Shown here: piece after piece, positions 1 through 14,078 of the stretch | How positions within the stretch are numbered: the first letter of the stretch is position 1 | How the letters are laid out: every line of letters starts with the position of its first letter | Assembly: GCF_905220415.1 (NCBI RefSeq) | Contig: NC_059568.1 | Coordinates: 7,068,001 to 7,132,000 of the forward strand | Origin: Colias croceus | Lineage: Eukaryota > Arthropoda > Insecta > Lepidoptera > Pieridae | Length of the DNA stretch: 64,000 bases | Reading direction: 5' to 3' | Notes under the pieces: generated by a model | Databases searched by the model: none | Seen by the model: the letters and a program-made list of their open reading frames with translations, nothing else | What the model was told of the DNA's origin: nothing | Program-made: the position numbers and the translations under genes

Positions 1-125
1 GCGGCGTGAGGTCCAAAAACAGGCATGCTTTGAGAGCAACAAGATGATGTGATAGGGCGGGCACGACGGCCACGAGCGTACTATCTGCTATCTTACGTCG
101 GAACGCAAGCTCGTTTCAATGCTTC

Positions 126-415
126 TATTTTTAACCGACTTCAAAAAAAAGGAGGAGGTTATCAATTCGGCCAGTATATATATATTTTTTTTTTTTTTTT
201 TTTTATGTATGTACACCGATTACTCCGAGGTTTCTGAACCGATTTACGTGATTCTTTTTTTGTTCGATGCGGGATGGTGTCGAATTGGTCCCATAAAAAT
301 TTTATTCGGATAGGCCCAGTAGTTTTTATTTTATAAGCATTTTTGTCTGTAGGTATTTGTAAATTTTGCAAGTGCAAGTTTGAAGTCGGTTGTTTTTAAC
401 GCAGTTATCACTTGT
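126..415. repeat. AACCGACTTC-type interspersed repeat, copy 1
   Basis: Starts TTTTTAACCGACTTCAAA and contains TTTGAAGTCGGTTGTTTTT near its right end, an inverted counterpart of the start. It is almost identical to 34996-35272 over about 275 bp, with a longer T-run (about 186-204). Likely a non-autonomous DNA transposon; no protein is encoded. Confidence 0.7.
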
Positions 416-3400
416 GAATTATTTTGTTATGTAGCGCCAGAGCTCATGCCGATGGTACTTGTAAATATCGCAGAGCTTTCAGATTGATACAATACAATAT
501 TTTATATCGTTATTGTTGCTAGATTACAATTTTTTTTATATACAAGTAATAATATAGGACTAGGTATTTTAAATGCGAATGTTCAATATATTATTGTACG
601 AAGTACTTAGATACTTTATAATAATTAGCATTCTAATGAGAATTGATGTTCGAGAGAAGATGACAATTTAACCATCATAAGTATGGTGTTTAATGATAAT
701 ACCTCATGATGGAATGTTGATTAAACTTTACGTTACTACTTAATAATATTTTACAACAGTATCTTGATTGTCTATAAATATAACAATTGGTATAGAAATT
801 CGCAACAAAGGTTGTATAAGGGTACCTATACGTACATACTATATTTCCCACCTATCCTAAGGTTGTATTGGCTCACTGGACGGCCGTGAACTTCCTGTGT
901 TTTATTATACATGGCCGACCGCGACGTGCCTAGTACCTACTTATTATAAAAGGCACGAGGCGTACTACTTCTATTTTTGATTGAAATTATTCAACTATAG
1001 ACGTTTTTATCCCTTACAAGAAATAAAACAATAAACACGATCAGTTATACCGATGATATTGGCGTTGCCATGGTCACTAATAAAAGTTCGATACGACTTA
1101 AATTATTACAACATTAGAACAGGATAGTCCACTGTGCAAATTGTTTTTCCAATACATCAATAATTTCAATTCCGAGTAGATTTTATGTAAATCAAGTGTT
1201 CATGAAATCGTGTCTTCCGCGTATTGAATATTTTTATCTGAACACAAATATTCAGGTATCACTTAGCCTATGCAAATATGCACGGCTCGAATACATCAGC
1301 CTTGTAACGCACTGATAGCATTAATTTCTCAATAATATATAATTCTCAGCAGCGATAAGTCGATAGTATTGAGTTAGTATATTCGCCCATTATTTGTATT
1401 TTATTGTTTTTCAACAATTTAAAAACATTTTCACTTCTAAGTACGATTTCATGACATAGCGGCGACTGAGAGAGAATCAATGCATTACAGCCATTAGCTG
1501 AGAAGACCAATTAGCGCCGCACAGGTTATATACAAAAAACACTCTACATTTTTAGTATAGTAGATAATACAGTGTTCTGCAGTATAAATAATATTATGTA
1601 ATGATAGTATAATTCAAATTGAGTAAAAGTCATAATCTCGATAAGATTTTTATGCAATATTTTAATATCTCTTTCGTTTCAGTGGAACGCTTTCCCGCGA
1701 ACGTAAACGTGATAATCAAACGGTTAAAATGTATTTATATATCAGGCTATTTCTTGTGTATTCTCAGATAAAACTTGTGGTTATCCTGGTATCGATCGAT
1801 ATTAAATTTAAACACGTACGTAGGTATGCATCTATTTGATATCATTAAATAAATATTGCTCCCGTCTTCAAAATAATATGACGACATGAATATTACGCAG
1901 AAAATAATTAAACAACGGTAAAAAACGTTTTGTTGTAATTTTAAAATTTGTATAAACAGGTAAAACTTTTTCAACAAACGCAATAATATATTAACTTAAT
2001 ATAAATAATATATTGCATTATAGTCAAGAAATATTACAATACCTTCATAACAAATAAGGGATAAAGTTCGGGTCAAAAGCCTTTCCTTACGTAATTTCAA
2101 ACTGGTTGTACGTTGTTACATTGCCTTGTTCTAAGAAAACTCTCCACATGAAATTACTATGAATTAAAAAACATTATTTCTATTAACTGAGACCCGTTCA
2201 ACTATAATAGTAACGCACTCGCACAGGCTTTGTTCATGGAATAGAAAATGACTTTTATGAAAAACATGAATGCTTTTATCCCTACGCTATGTATTGTATA
2301 TCTATCTTGTTATCTTGTTAAAGCATTAGCGTGCATATTTCAAATATATCGAAACGTAACTTAAAATAGTTTTCGATCCATTAATCTTAAAACATACAAA
2401 CAAAAATTCGTAACATAAAATTAAATTAGCCTTTACACAGTCCTGAAGCATTATAGGCTTAATAAATGGCCTTCAATAGGGCTTAGGTACAGCGGACACT
2501 ATTAGGCACTAAATCTCAAGTAAATGTGTCTAGTACATGACAGAATCAGTAGGTAATAATTACGTAAGGCATTCCTAGGTACGATACGCACGAAGTCTAT
2601 TACACATAAAATGGCACAGATTAGTGAGACTGGTTCTACTCTTGAGCAAGTCATGACCACAAAGACCGAATTTTAAACGATGCCTCGTTTCTTTTGTTTT
2701 TTATTGACATTAATTATTATTAATATATGTCACACACGACTCATTTCGAAGTTAGTTCGTTACAAATTGTTTTTTTTATTATTACGATACCTAGGGTTTA
2801 TAAGCTATCTGAAATAACAATTTTTGGAGAGAACCATAAATGGTGGGACCATTCAGAAATATTACGTTTCTATGGCTGTTTCCACGGAAAAATGAGGAAG
2901 AATTTAAAATTTGAACTTTTATTACACCTTGTTTTACTGTTTATAGGACCAGTGTACATATCCGTTTGTTATATGGGTACATCTACGTAAAATGTTTTAT
3001 AAATTTTCCGCTTATGTTGTGCCATGCATCGACAATATGACAATTTCTAGAAGGATCCACATGACTTGCAGTATATTTAATTCCTGGGTCAAGGCAAAAC
3101 GGTTCAGACCGAAGTCGCTAAATATAACCACTACCTACGCAGGTGAAACTCGAAAACGTTGTCTGTTTCGCCTGAAGGTGCAAGGTTTACTTTTACGAAT
3201 TTCGGATGAATCTGCTGAAACAAAAATAACCAATTGGATGAATATGAAGTAAAGTTGATGTTATGATTCGTAATCTTGAACGAAAGCAATTTCTGTATGT
3301 ATTTTTAATTATGTGGTCATATTATCTGTTTACAAACCTTGTTATCAGTGTCAACGACTTTGTGTAATCTTCATTTATCGTGGAGCTAACTAGAAGTGCT

Positions 3401-3562
3401 TGGATAGTACTATTTTATTTTAGGTCAAATAGCCACACATATTGTGCATTAAAAAAAATTCAATTGATGTTAATTTCAGAATATACATACTATGATTTTA
3501 TTTGTGTGTGTAACTAGGTACCTATTTATTTTATTGTCTTTTATATAAATCTTTATCTAACA

Positions 3563-3762
3563 CTAGCTGTGCTCCGCAGTTTTACCCGCATGTCTTACCG
3601 AGATGATATCTTAAAGGTATATAATAGCATATAGCCTTCCTCGATAAATGGGCTGTCTAACACCGAAGTAATTTTTCAAATCAGACCAGTATAGTTCCCG
3701 AGATTCACACGTTCGCACGTTCAAACAAACAAACTCTTCAGCTTTATAATATTAAGTATAGA
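3563..3762 (-). mobile_element. Helitron-like element (family B)
   Basis: Read on minus it runs from TCTATACTTAATATTATAAAGC to ...GCACAGCTAG. It is the same family as 52373-52571 (shared AAACTCTTCAGCTTTATAAT). Confidence 0.55.
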
Positions 3763-6700
3763 TAAGGAGAATTGATATAGCCTATAAATTTTCTTCGTAA
3801 TTTCCACACATTCATAATGCTACAAAAGGTTATTTACTATCGTCTATCTGAGAGACCAGAATTCTAAGAAAACAGCTCCAGCTAGGAGGCTGCGCTTATG
3901 AGAGACAGAGAAGGAAGTATAAAATACTCTAACAGCGAGCAGGACAAAATATAAAGTGGATTACCTTCACGAACCTAGTCTTGTTATTTAAACATGTGCA
4001 CGTATTTTTAATACATTATTGGCACATATAAAACAAATTTATTCTGATTTATTTTACTGATAGATATGATTTTAAACATTATAATATAATAAAACTATTT
4101 ATAGCTCATCTTATACAAAAATTTTCTTACTCATAATTAAAAATTCAGAACATATAAAATAGAAATATATGTATTAAATATTACAACAATGGCATCTCTA
4201 TCCGTTTTTGAGTTGTATGTAACGTATAAGTACCTAATAACATATTAGGTATGTTATTGAATTTATTAACCTGAAACGCATCGCCTCAAAACAGTGTATT
4301 ATAAGGAGAAAAATAAATCGGTGTTCTAATTATGTCATGCTATGCTGTATCCTTTTAATCTACGTATAAGCTACGTTGATGGGAGATTTTTTGTAACAAC
4401 ACTTCTTAATTTCGACGGTGACGTCAGCTTTCTTCCCACTCTGCATACGACCGCACACTTGCATACATTGACAGTGGACTAAATATAAAGTTAATAGCGC
4501 ACGTTTCAATAGAAAATAAACCTATTTTGTAATATAATTAAGTTTAAAATTCAACCACGGGCCCAAGCAGGCTCTTCCAATTTCCAACACCAAGCCGAGG
4601 CACGCGCCGATTGCGACATAGCATTACTGACGTCGTAGGCAAGTCGTAGGTCCATTTTCGAAACGGTACATTAAGTTGTGTTATGGAAAAGTAGCTTTAA
4701 ACCCATCGACATAACGTTCAAAAGTAATAGCTTGGAATCTTAAAACTAGAAATGAGGATCCCCGGTGTCTACAGATACCAACCTACATGCTATTAAGCAA
4801 TTGCTCATTAATACGTCTAAGTTTAAAAGTCGATAATCTTAGAGCAACTATAAAGATGTAGAGGTGTTTGTGATTTTTCCCTACTATACACACTATGACA
4901 TTGCAAATAAGGATGTAGGTGTATTTATTCATTACATAAAGGCTTTTGACAGAAGCGGGGGCGAAATAGAAACAACTAATGGAGTATTAAGAATTACCTA
5001 CACGAGTGTATTTGATAGTACATCCAACTTTTTGTAAGGTAGTTTAATACAATATAACCCTAAAATGTCTCTTTTAATCTTAATATTTTAACTATTTTTA
5101 TTCAATGTAGGTACATATATTAAAACTTGCCTAAATTTTAAGATTAGAAACTAATATATTACGACACATGCCACGCGCCAACCCACACGGTACTTCTCAA
5201 TAGAAGTGGAAGAAATTAAAAAATCTGTTTACCTTTAACTACGAATCGATGTATAAAGCTGATGTTATTTATCAATAAAGCTATATTCGACGGTATCCAG
5301 TAGTTACTTAATACTTTGAATACGATTTAAATGCGTTGATCGAATAAAGCTTTTCGTTGTCAACGATTTACAAAGTGCATCATGTGGTCACCATAAAAGC
5401 GCCTACACGCTGTTTAATAGCCCGCGACATTTAAAAGATAATATATTTTGTGGTTTTGGTCATTCTTTCCTCGTATTTGTATACCTCCCGAAACGTGTGC
5501 TGAGACGTGTTGACAGTTGACACGGGGATTTTGCTGTATTATTAGAAAATTAGATATACCGTGATAACTTCTAATAGGTATAGAGCGTCAAGCGTGTTTG
5601 GTCAAATTGCGTGTTTTGATCATATTCTACGCTTATCTCTAGCAGTGTATTTAAATGTTTTGATGCGCAATATTTTTATTGAATTTTAATAGAGCAAAAA
5701 ATCATACAGCAACATAAAATCTAATCGAAAGCAAATAATTCTTGTCCCACGTTATTCTACTTTGCGTACCGACTACCTAAACATTTTCGGTGGTCACAAA
5801 GAAATCCTTGTTCGCCAGTATCCTTGAGAATATTTATCACAATCAACCTTGTAATACTGCAAACAAACTCCATAAACCAAAATGGGACACGGGAAACATT
5901 AAGGTCATATGGCACAGTTATGTTGCTATGGATCTTGTGGAACTTTGAGCCAATACGTTTGTCTTGGACAAATACTCCAATTAAATTTTTAAATCTACAG
6001 GGCGACTTATCTAAAATGCCTATAGTTTCTCATGTAAATCGCTCTTATAGCATTTTTTTCTATCTGGTTATCCTTATTAGTCTAGTATTTTAGAACCCAG
6101 GCTCTAGGTTTAACCATGTATAATTTTATATGTTGTTAATATACCTATGTACTGAAATATCAGCGTGTTATAACTTATAGCGTACTAAATCATTATAAGC
6201 TAGAAATCTTGATGCACATGATGCACGTCAGTTCAACTCTAGAGATTCAATAGAGAAACTTAAAAGAGATTAATTTAGTCAATTGTTACGTCAGGGTCGA
6301 ATTGGCACTTTGACTGGGTCGGCATAATTTTTTAAAAGCTCACGTAGGTTCCACCTACACTTGACGTTGTAAAAAAAATACGTGGGCTAAATTGTAAATA
6401 TCGCTGCACAACTTTAGATTTGACATTGCCGTGACTAGCAAACGTACGGCCGCCATTCGATGTGCATGTAACATGTTTGTAAGCTTTTTTCATTAAGCCC
6501 ACGCAACCCTTTCAGAGATTTTTAATTTTTATTTCGTAATTAGTACCAAGGAGACTTGCTTTCCTTTTTCATTATTATAAAATGGTTAAGTAGAATTATG
6601 TTTATTAAATAAAGAGTAAGTATACCAATTTGATAAATTATACAATAGCAATATTATGACAAATTTCCCGTTACCGACTAATGTAGGTATGTATGTTGCT

Positions 6701-7278
6701 ATAATAAACTACAAAAACATTGAGATAAAGCGATAAAGTTAATTCATAAAGCAATTTAATAGCCAATAGTGTCTCAATACAATTTCACTTTGTAAGGCTG
6801 AATATGTAACATTAATACATTTTGCATATTGCGAATGCAGTTTGAAATCGTTTACGAAAGATGTGGTGGTGCACACAAGAGCCGAAAGTGTAAAACATGG
6901 TGTAAGGCCCGCCTCTCCGCGACGAATTACGGGGAATTTTAACGACCCGTCAGACAAGTTTTGTAACTTAAATGCGTGTGCCCAAAGGCCTAAATGATCT
7001 CTCCACTTCGTCTCAGATATGAGAATCGATTGTTAATTGCCAGATTTCTACGGCGTATTACAACGTTGAAACGCTTTGAAAATGTAACAGTATTTCATGA
7101 AGGGTGCATTTTAAACTTGGATAGTATTGACGTTATTACTTATTCAGCTCTAGATAGAGATTCGTTGTTTGTTGCTGTAAGGTGATGAGCCTACACATTC
7201 ATAAAAAAATAATTGGAAAATCTTTCCTATAAAATATACAAACTAAATAGGATTGAACATTATTTACTTTATTTACGA

Positions 7279-7606
7279 CTAGCTTCCGCCCGCGACTCCG
7301 TCCGCGCGGATGTCGGTCTTCGCGTGGATGGTTATTTCTCCATTTTGAGTACCTCTGTCAATAACATCTTATAAATATCTATTGGACCCAATTCCCAAAT
7401 ACGGCTAGGCCTATAATAATACGCAACGTGTGTTCGCGGTTCTACGGAACAAAGTCTATGGATAAAACTGAAAAATTAAGATTAATTTTTTTCTACGTAT
7501 TTTTCCAGGATAAAAAGTATCCTATTTTACGCCCAGGATAATAAGGTATAATTATACCAAGTTTCATCGAAATCGAACCGCTAGTTTTCACGTGATGCCT
7601 TCACAT

Positions 7607-7639
<33 letters not shown>

Positions 7640-7640
7640 A
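7279..7640 (-). mobile_element. Helitron-like/SINE-like repeat with (ACAG)n tract
   Basis: Minus strand end is CGCGGGCGGAAGCTAG. The opposite side carries an ACAG microsatellite (about 7616-7637). The left limit is uncertain. Confidence 0.5.
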
Positions 7641-8237
7641 ATTTTTTTAATCACATATTTGGGTTTGGTATCGATCCAGTAACACCCCCTGCTATTTATT
7701 TTTTCAATATTTTCAATGTACAGAATTGACCCTTCTACAGATTTATTATAATATGTAATAATAGATATACTAATAAATCTTAATTACTAAAAGATGTCAT
7801 CACGTGCGACGCTCTATGTATTATATTCTATAGTAGTTAAAATATGCATACTTTTGGTGTTTCAGTTATAAAATATTTTCAAATAAAATCTAGTATCTGG
7901 ACATGGAACTTATAAATACATTTTATGGAACGTGCCACATAATATATTACTTAGTTGTTATTATGATGATTCGTTTAGCAATATTTTAAACGTGGGTTAT
8001 ATTTGAATAATCTTACTCAATACAATATCTAATACCCAGTTAATATACACCCACTGATTGCCAAATCTCAGAATATACAGAATTATAAGTTATATGAATA
8101 AATCTGGACTCAGAATGGCTATTGTAATAAGAGAATAAAAACAATTTATTCCAAAATCAATGCATGTGCATATAATAGTTGTTGTAATGTTAGTAAATAA
8201 TATAACAATAATATATTTTATTTTCTAGTTTTTTATT

Positions 8238-8645
8238 TATACAGGATGTCCCACTGTTGATTTAAGCTCAAAGGAGGTTATAGTTTTGCATACGCTGAGT
8301 ACGTAAAAAATACTTATAAAATTCCAGACACAGTTTTTTTCAAATAGATGAATTTTTAAAACTCTATGTGTACAGTGTGCACCCATAAGGAGCAACCAGG
8401 CCAGTTTCTCTAGCAGCACTTGACCTATCGTTTAAGATTATGTTTTTAAAGACAAAATGCTCACACTAGCGAAACGGTATGTGCCGGCTGCGCGAAGCTA
8501 GAGAAAAGAACATGGATTTTCAGGAAAAATTTAGCAAACATTTTTTGATGTAATTTTGTTGTTTAAGTATTATTTTCGTGATCAGTGTACGCAAAACTAT
8601 AAGCCCCTTCGCGCTTAGTATACCAATAGTGGGACACCCTGTATA
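8238..8645. mobile_element. MITE with about 65-bp imperfect terminal inverted repeats
   Basis: Begins TATACAGGATGTCCCACT and ends AGTGGGACACCCTGTATA. Similarity of the two ends continues inward through TATAGTTTTGC[AG]TAC[GA]CTGA. TA flanks suggest a Tc1/mariner-type target, but no transposase is present. Confidence 0.7.
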
Positions 8646-10287
8646 GTGGCTTAGTTTGGAAAATCTAGATGTTTTGATATATTATGTTGAATATAATATA
8701 AAGCCGTTAATATTTGGAGCTTGATGGAAATTGAAGTTTATAGTCGTTCCTGTTCATTTTTCATTTATTTGCGACAGTAAACAATACATTTTTAATGCTA
8801 GTTAATGAAATTCTGTTATTTTTATGGATCTGCCACAAACTTTATCTCTCCATCTACTTATACTCCTTACATGTCATCGTGTATAATGTTCCGAGTTTTT
8901 GATTACTATCATACACATGACATTTGTAATTTAAATTTAACAAAATTAATTTATGCGAATTCACGATATAAATTAAATTGAGTGACGCGCTTTTTCTGTT
9001 GGCCGAATTAAAACACTCAATTCGCCAACGTTCTCGTCAATATATTGCTTTCATTTAATTAGACTGAATAACCACCTATTTGAAATACTACTAATACTGG
9101 CGTGGTTATAAAATAAAATATAGATAACCACTTAAATTTTAATACCTTAGTAAATATAAAATTTTAGCGTTCCGAAAAACCCACTATTTTTTTTTTAATT
9201 CAATGTCACAGTTAATTTCATTATTAAAGAGTACATAACGTGTTTCATTATAATACAACAGCTGAAGTAAATATATTATGTACACATAAGTGTACACAGC
9301 ATTCAGTAAGGCAAGGAACTTACTAGTACCTACTTATTAAGTACGAATATTATTATCTTATAAATATGCTAACAGTAACACAAGAACGTGGAAATTCCTT
9401 CATTCCATTCTTTTTTTACATTTTTTTACAACTTGTTATTTATATGAATGAATGAGTGTTAGTATTAGTAATGACGCTGATAATAAAAATCTTGGTGTTA
9501 TTGTGTGCCTGTTTACGATACTTTATAATAGATATGAGTTCACGCTAACGGAAATCCTCTGTCCTCTATATTTATTTCGTAAAAAATAAATCTTCTAGTA
9601 ATTCGCAAACAAAAAAAACATAGAACATAATATTTATTGAGAACCATAACCAACTAATGCAACAAAAAACACATTACTATAACTTTTTTATTATGTACAT
9701 AGTTATAATAAATTTATCTTATAAGGAAACTTTTACTTTTTAGTCTTGTGAAACTTCTCTAAGTTTCACAAGATGTTCACAAGGGTGTTCAGATGAATTT
9801 AAATCGCGTTACAATATTATAAATTCTATACAGCATCTTGATTCTAGAATAACATTCGAATCATGAAAAAGACGATGTAAATTTAAAAATACCCTTTCAT
9901 GTAACTATTAAATATCATGTTAAGATGGACGCGGAGGACAAAATACATGTGTAGTAAGTAATAAAACGAATAAAAGGAACGGCATGTGTAAGTGTTTTAG
10001 GTACACTAATAGCCTCTAATGTCCCAATCCCGACTTTTAGAGCGGTTTGATTACAGGCTCGAATCGTGTTCGTGTCCAAGCTCTTAGAAGAGGCTTTCAA
10101 AAAGGTTGATAAAGTAAGCACGTGTGTTGAGCGTTCATATTTTAACTGATAATCCTACAAAGGAGGTTGTTTATATAATGTAGGTATCTAAGCTCTTTTT
10201 GTTTTTTTAAGCACCTATGTTCTGGCTGCTTAGAAAATTTAGAAAACTAGGCGAATTATTTTAACGACTTATGATCTTATATTATAG

Positions 10288-10457
10288 TCTATAATATAAA
10301 AATGAATCGCAAAATTTGTTGGTAAGCGCATAACTCGAGAACGGCTGAACCGATGTCGTTAATTCTTTTTTTATAGTATTCCTTGAAGTACGAGGATGGT
10401 TCTTATGGAGAGAAAACGTAAACATGTACCACGGGCGAAGCCGGGGCGGACCGCTAG
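10288..10457 (+). mobile_element. Helitron-like element (family C)
   Basis: Starts TCTATAATATAAAAATGAATC and ends GGGCGAAGCCGGGGCGGACC followed by GCTAG|T. The tail is shared with 23029-23212. Confidence 0.55.
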
Positions 10458-12842
10458 TGATTATTGGGAAACGTTTAGAACCTTGATATTACTGTTTATT
10501 CCAACAACAATCACAGAACCTGTTCAACGTCATTATGTGTTGATTTAATGATGTCATTTAGTTGCAAAATAAATGTATCGCATTTTTCATTGTAGTCCAT
10601 CATTCGATTGTCTAGTGATCTATCTTAAAAGCGTTGCTATTTTAAAAATATATTTTTGAATAAATTAAACTGTATAGTGCTGGTCCTGTAAGATATAAAA
10701 ATAAACATAGTTTACACAACAACATGGGTTTCGGATATTATCTTGACAACAACATAATTTCTAATCAATTTATGTAATACCTAGGTATATGAAATAAAGG
10801 TAATATTAGGTCAAAATAAATAATCTGCTCTCTTTCGTTTATAAAAATTAAATAATGACAGAAACATAATTTACAAATGGGCATTATTTTATAAATCAAA
10901 TTTAAATATCACTATCATGAGTAAATATTCACTTGTACTAGTTTTAGTTCGTAATTACACATGGTCCTATAAGTTTTTTCCTCACTATATGAATCAGCTT
11001 AGGGTCGACGTGTAGGCGAGTCGTTACCGGAGGTAAATCAGTATTATAAATCGCTTTGTTGTAACATTTTAATGAACAAATGATGTAATGGTATTATTTA
11101 TAAATTTAATACAAAATAATGCTATATATTCTTATTAATCTTTGTCCCGAAGAACATAAAGTTACCATAGGTACCTTATTTTTAATCGTCACATATGAAA
11201 ATAAATTTCATCAACATAAAATCCTTTGAAAGAATATTAATTACTTATTTGTTGCATCATTTTGCGTTTGAACATCGCTTACAAGATCGTTTACAACCTG
11301 TTCACAAAATGGGTCCGACTTTTTTTAAATCTTGAGACGTTATCTGCTTTTTGGAGGTAGCCTCTTACGATATTCAAAGTGCCGTCGAATGAAAGATGTT
11401 GATTCTTTTTATTCGGTGTTAGTGTCACCGTGCGACGGTTCGTCTTAATGGAGCATGCTAAGTATCAATAATTATCCGTGCATTTAAAACCTCAGAATAA
11501 TTTTAAAACAAGGCTGTTAAAATAAACAAGATAAATTATTTTGAAACGGTGCCGCACTCATCGTTTTGAGGCGAACATTAAGAGCTCGTTTCACAAAAAA
11601 AAGGGTTTATAAAGAAATATGTTAAATGATAAATTAGCACGCGGCGCCAGGCAAACAAAATTTTGCCGAAATGCATGAATCGTCTAATTAAGTATTTAGA
11701 CACTGAGTTTCGGTGTTTGAAAAATTTAAGAATTTTCTTTGAATCAGGTAGGTAGGCATTCATTATAAGCATAAATACAATGTAAAGAATGTTAACTTTT
11801 AACGTATTTAAGTGAATGTAAAATCTTTAAAAAGGCTGTAAAGACATAATTTATCGAGCAAGCCGTTTTTACCGCTATTATACAGTAATAGATTTAAAAG
11901 GTTTCATGAGTAAAAAAGTTTTTTTTAAATTAAATCGATATTTTAAATTCATCATGACACGATTTTTCATAAATTGTACAAATTATAGTGAATTACAGTA
12001 CATATTATTCTAATCAACGGTCGCGGGCCTCAACGAACTCTGTTCTTTGAGTACATACATAATTAATGTAAACATTAACAGGTAGGTACTGACCCAAAAA
12101 GTCATTGTACAAAGAAACACAGGTCTCCTTTAGTTCGGGTTGCCCTCTACCTCTTGCCCTCTATTGTTTATTATTATTTACATGCGTCAATGTTTTCGAA
12201 ACAGCCAAACTTGATACTTGCCTTTTGAACAAACACGCATTTTTATTACAACATGAAAACGCCACAAATCATTGATTATAAAAGTTATTTTACCTAATCA
12301 ATAAGATCTAAGATAGGAATTCTTACTTTATTTTTACTTAACAAATACATTTGTTATTAATATGTAAAGGCAACGTTCAATAAAAAAACTAACGGTCAGC
12401 CAATTTCTTATATTGTTTGAAAAATGACTTCGTAAAAGTAGCGCTGCTTATTTATATTCAATGTCACCTTTGTCCATTTAAAGAATTTCGCCTAGAGACA
12501 CGCAACTTGATTAAATATGTATAAATACAAAGAAATCATCGCATTTAAATTCTGTGTCGAGACATATTTGCTACCAATTTTTGCGTACGGTTACACGTCT
12601 TAGAATAATATTACCTTTAATTCGTTGTTTTTAAGAAAACGATGTGACCTGCATCAATAATTAGGTGATATCTTATTTATTCACCTAAGTGGCATATAGA
12701 GTAGTCACTATGTATTCAACATTTGAAACCCTCGTTTACAAGATTTTAATACTTTAAAAACCTTAGCAACTTAATTTTAACTTTTAATAAAACTTTAGGT
12801 ACCTACTTTTAACGCAAAAAAGTTTGATAATGAAAATATGCT

Positions 12843-14078
12843 TTATAAAAGTCCCAAATCAACAGCTACGTGTAATGCATTCACTAAGCGCAGTTTGTGT
12901 TCACGAGTTTTCATTGGTGTTAACTTCCACAGATCCTCCAGGGGAATAACATCTTTGCCGCGGTATATTTCTTCGAATGTATTCATGACGTCACACTTTT
13001 CACTTGCAATCAATGGAATTGATGTCAAATTTGTATAAAATCCATATTTCCCATACTTTCTCAATTCTTCGTCGAGAACATGTCTGGGGAATATTTTATT
13101 CACATCTAAATTCATATCATGCAAAAAATAACCCAAGTAATTATGATACAAGTCCACTGATTTTACAAAGTCATCTTTTCGACGATTACCAGTTAGGTTA
13201 CATAGCAAAAATGAAGAAAGATCAGTAGCTGGTGAACAAAACCTTATTAACTGAAAGTCAAAGACAACGACTTGATCTTTGGATTTCATAAAATTTGGGG
13301 ACCAACAATCTCCATGATTAAGTACAGGATGTTCACTCAAAGTTGAGGTAATTTCCATCAATTGTTTATAAACGTCACTGTTAAAAACACTCATAAATTT
13401 CTTGTAATAAATACTATCGATATTTTCATACTCTGCTATAACCAGTTTATCGACATCAAGAGCAGATTTAAGATACTTGCAGTACCATACTCTTCTATCT
13501 TCAGTATAATAAGATTCTGGGCATTGCTTCACTAATTGATAGAACACTTCTGGATTCCTTAATCTCATAGCTATCGAAGTAGCGTGGAAATGTGCTATGG
13601 CTCTCAATATGCCAGCTTTTTCTACATCTGTGTGATTGTGTGATATCGAAGAAAACCCTCTTTCTGCTAAGTCTTCGAGCACGAAATAATCATTTTTACC
13701 GTCGCAATAATTATAGAAACAAATTGGTAAATAATTTTGTATTCTTTCCTTGGCTCCTAACGACGTTTGTATTTCCACTAGTTTTGGTAATACTTTCGAG
13801 TAAAACAATATTTCTCGAGCAAAAAATTTTGCGCATTGTAAAGTTTTTCTCAATAATAAATCTCGCACTAGTCCTTTCGCGATTAACGTGGTGCTGTGTT
13901 GATAACCTGAAGCATAAATTCGATAAACGGCACCAAGTAATCCTTCTCCTGCAGGCCCAGCTCGCAATATTTCAATTTTAACCGCGTCGTCTTGGCTATG
14001 AGTCTTTAGTTTAAATATTTTATCAATCAATTCCACTGACAACACCTCAGATATATCACAAAGGTTCAGTTTCTCCAT
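12843..14078 (-). CDS. Ecdysteroid/choline kinase-like protein (EcKL/CHK family), intronless
   Basis: A single open frame encodes 411 residues. Residues about 38-56 (AGPAGEGLLGAVYRIY) look like the nucleotide-binding loop region and IAKG near residue 68 may hold the ATP-contacting lysine. The phosphotransferase (Brenner-type) motif NHGDCWSPNF lies near residue 250 and the metal-binding VVFDFQ near residue 270, followed by SPATDLSSFL, typical of insect CHK/EcKL proteins. The length matches the family (about 400-430 residues) and no signal peptide or membrane segment is visible. The family comprises soluble small-molecule kinases. Some members phosphorylate ecdysteroids and others are implicated in detoxification, so the substrate cannot be called. 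Such genes often occur in arrays, but none other lies in this window. A possible polyadenylation hexamer (TTTATT on plus) is at 12676-12681. Family assignment is confident; function is inference. Confidence 0.9.
   Translation of the reverse strand: MEKLNLCDISEVLSVELIDKIFKLKTHSQDDAVKIEILRAGPAGEGLLGAVYRIYASGYQHSTTLIAKGLVRDLLLRKTLQCAKFFAREILFYSKVLPKLVEIQTSLGAKERIQNYLPICFYNYCDGKNDYFVLEDLAERGFSSISHNHTDVEKAGILRAIAHFHATSIAMRLRNPEVFYQLVKQCPESYYTEDRRVWYCKYLKSALDVDKLVIAEYENIDSIYYKKFMSVFNSDVYKQLMEITSTLSEHPVLNHGDCWSPNFMKSKDQVVVFDFQLIRFCSPATDLSSFLLCNLTGNRRKDDFVKSVDLYHNYLGYFLHDMNLDVNKIFPRHVLDEELRKYGKYGFYTNLTSIPLIASEKCDVMNTFEEIYRGKDVIPLEDLWKLTPMKTREHKLRLVNALHVAVDLGLL

Larger units (their letters stand above)
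416..12842. other. Gene-poor AT-rich stretch
   Basis: Only short chance frames with no recognisable domain are seen on either strand. It contains Helitron-like copies at 3563-3762, 7279-7640 and 10288-10457 and a MITE at 8238-8645. Nothing else could be supported; distal regulatory DNA or noncoding RNA cannot be excluded. Confidence 0.7.

Noticed and set aside
2727..3252. Two adjacent plus-strand frames of 86-87 codons
   Set aside because: No domain, no signal peptide followed by a plausible body, no supporting splice context; base use is like the surrounding AT-rich DNA.
5824..6093. 89-codon plus-strand frame with a hydrophobic tail
   Set aside because: Looks like a chance frame in AT-rich DNA; no family resemblance.
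13004..13981. Plus-strand frames inside the kinase gene
   Set aside because: Shadows of the 411-residue minus-strand gene.
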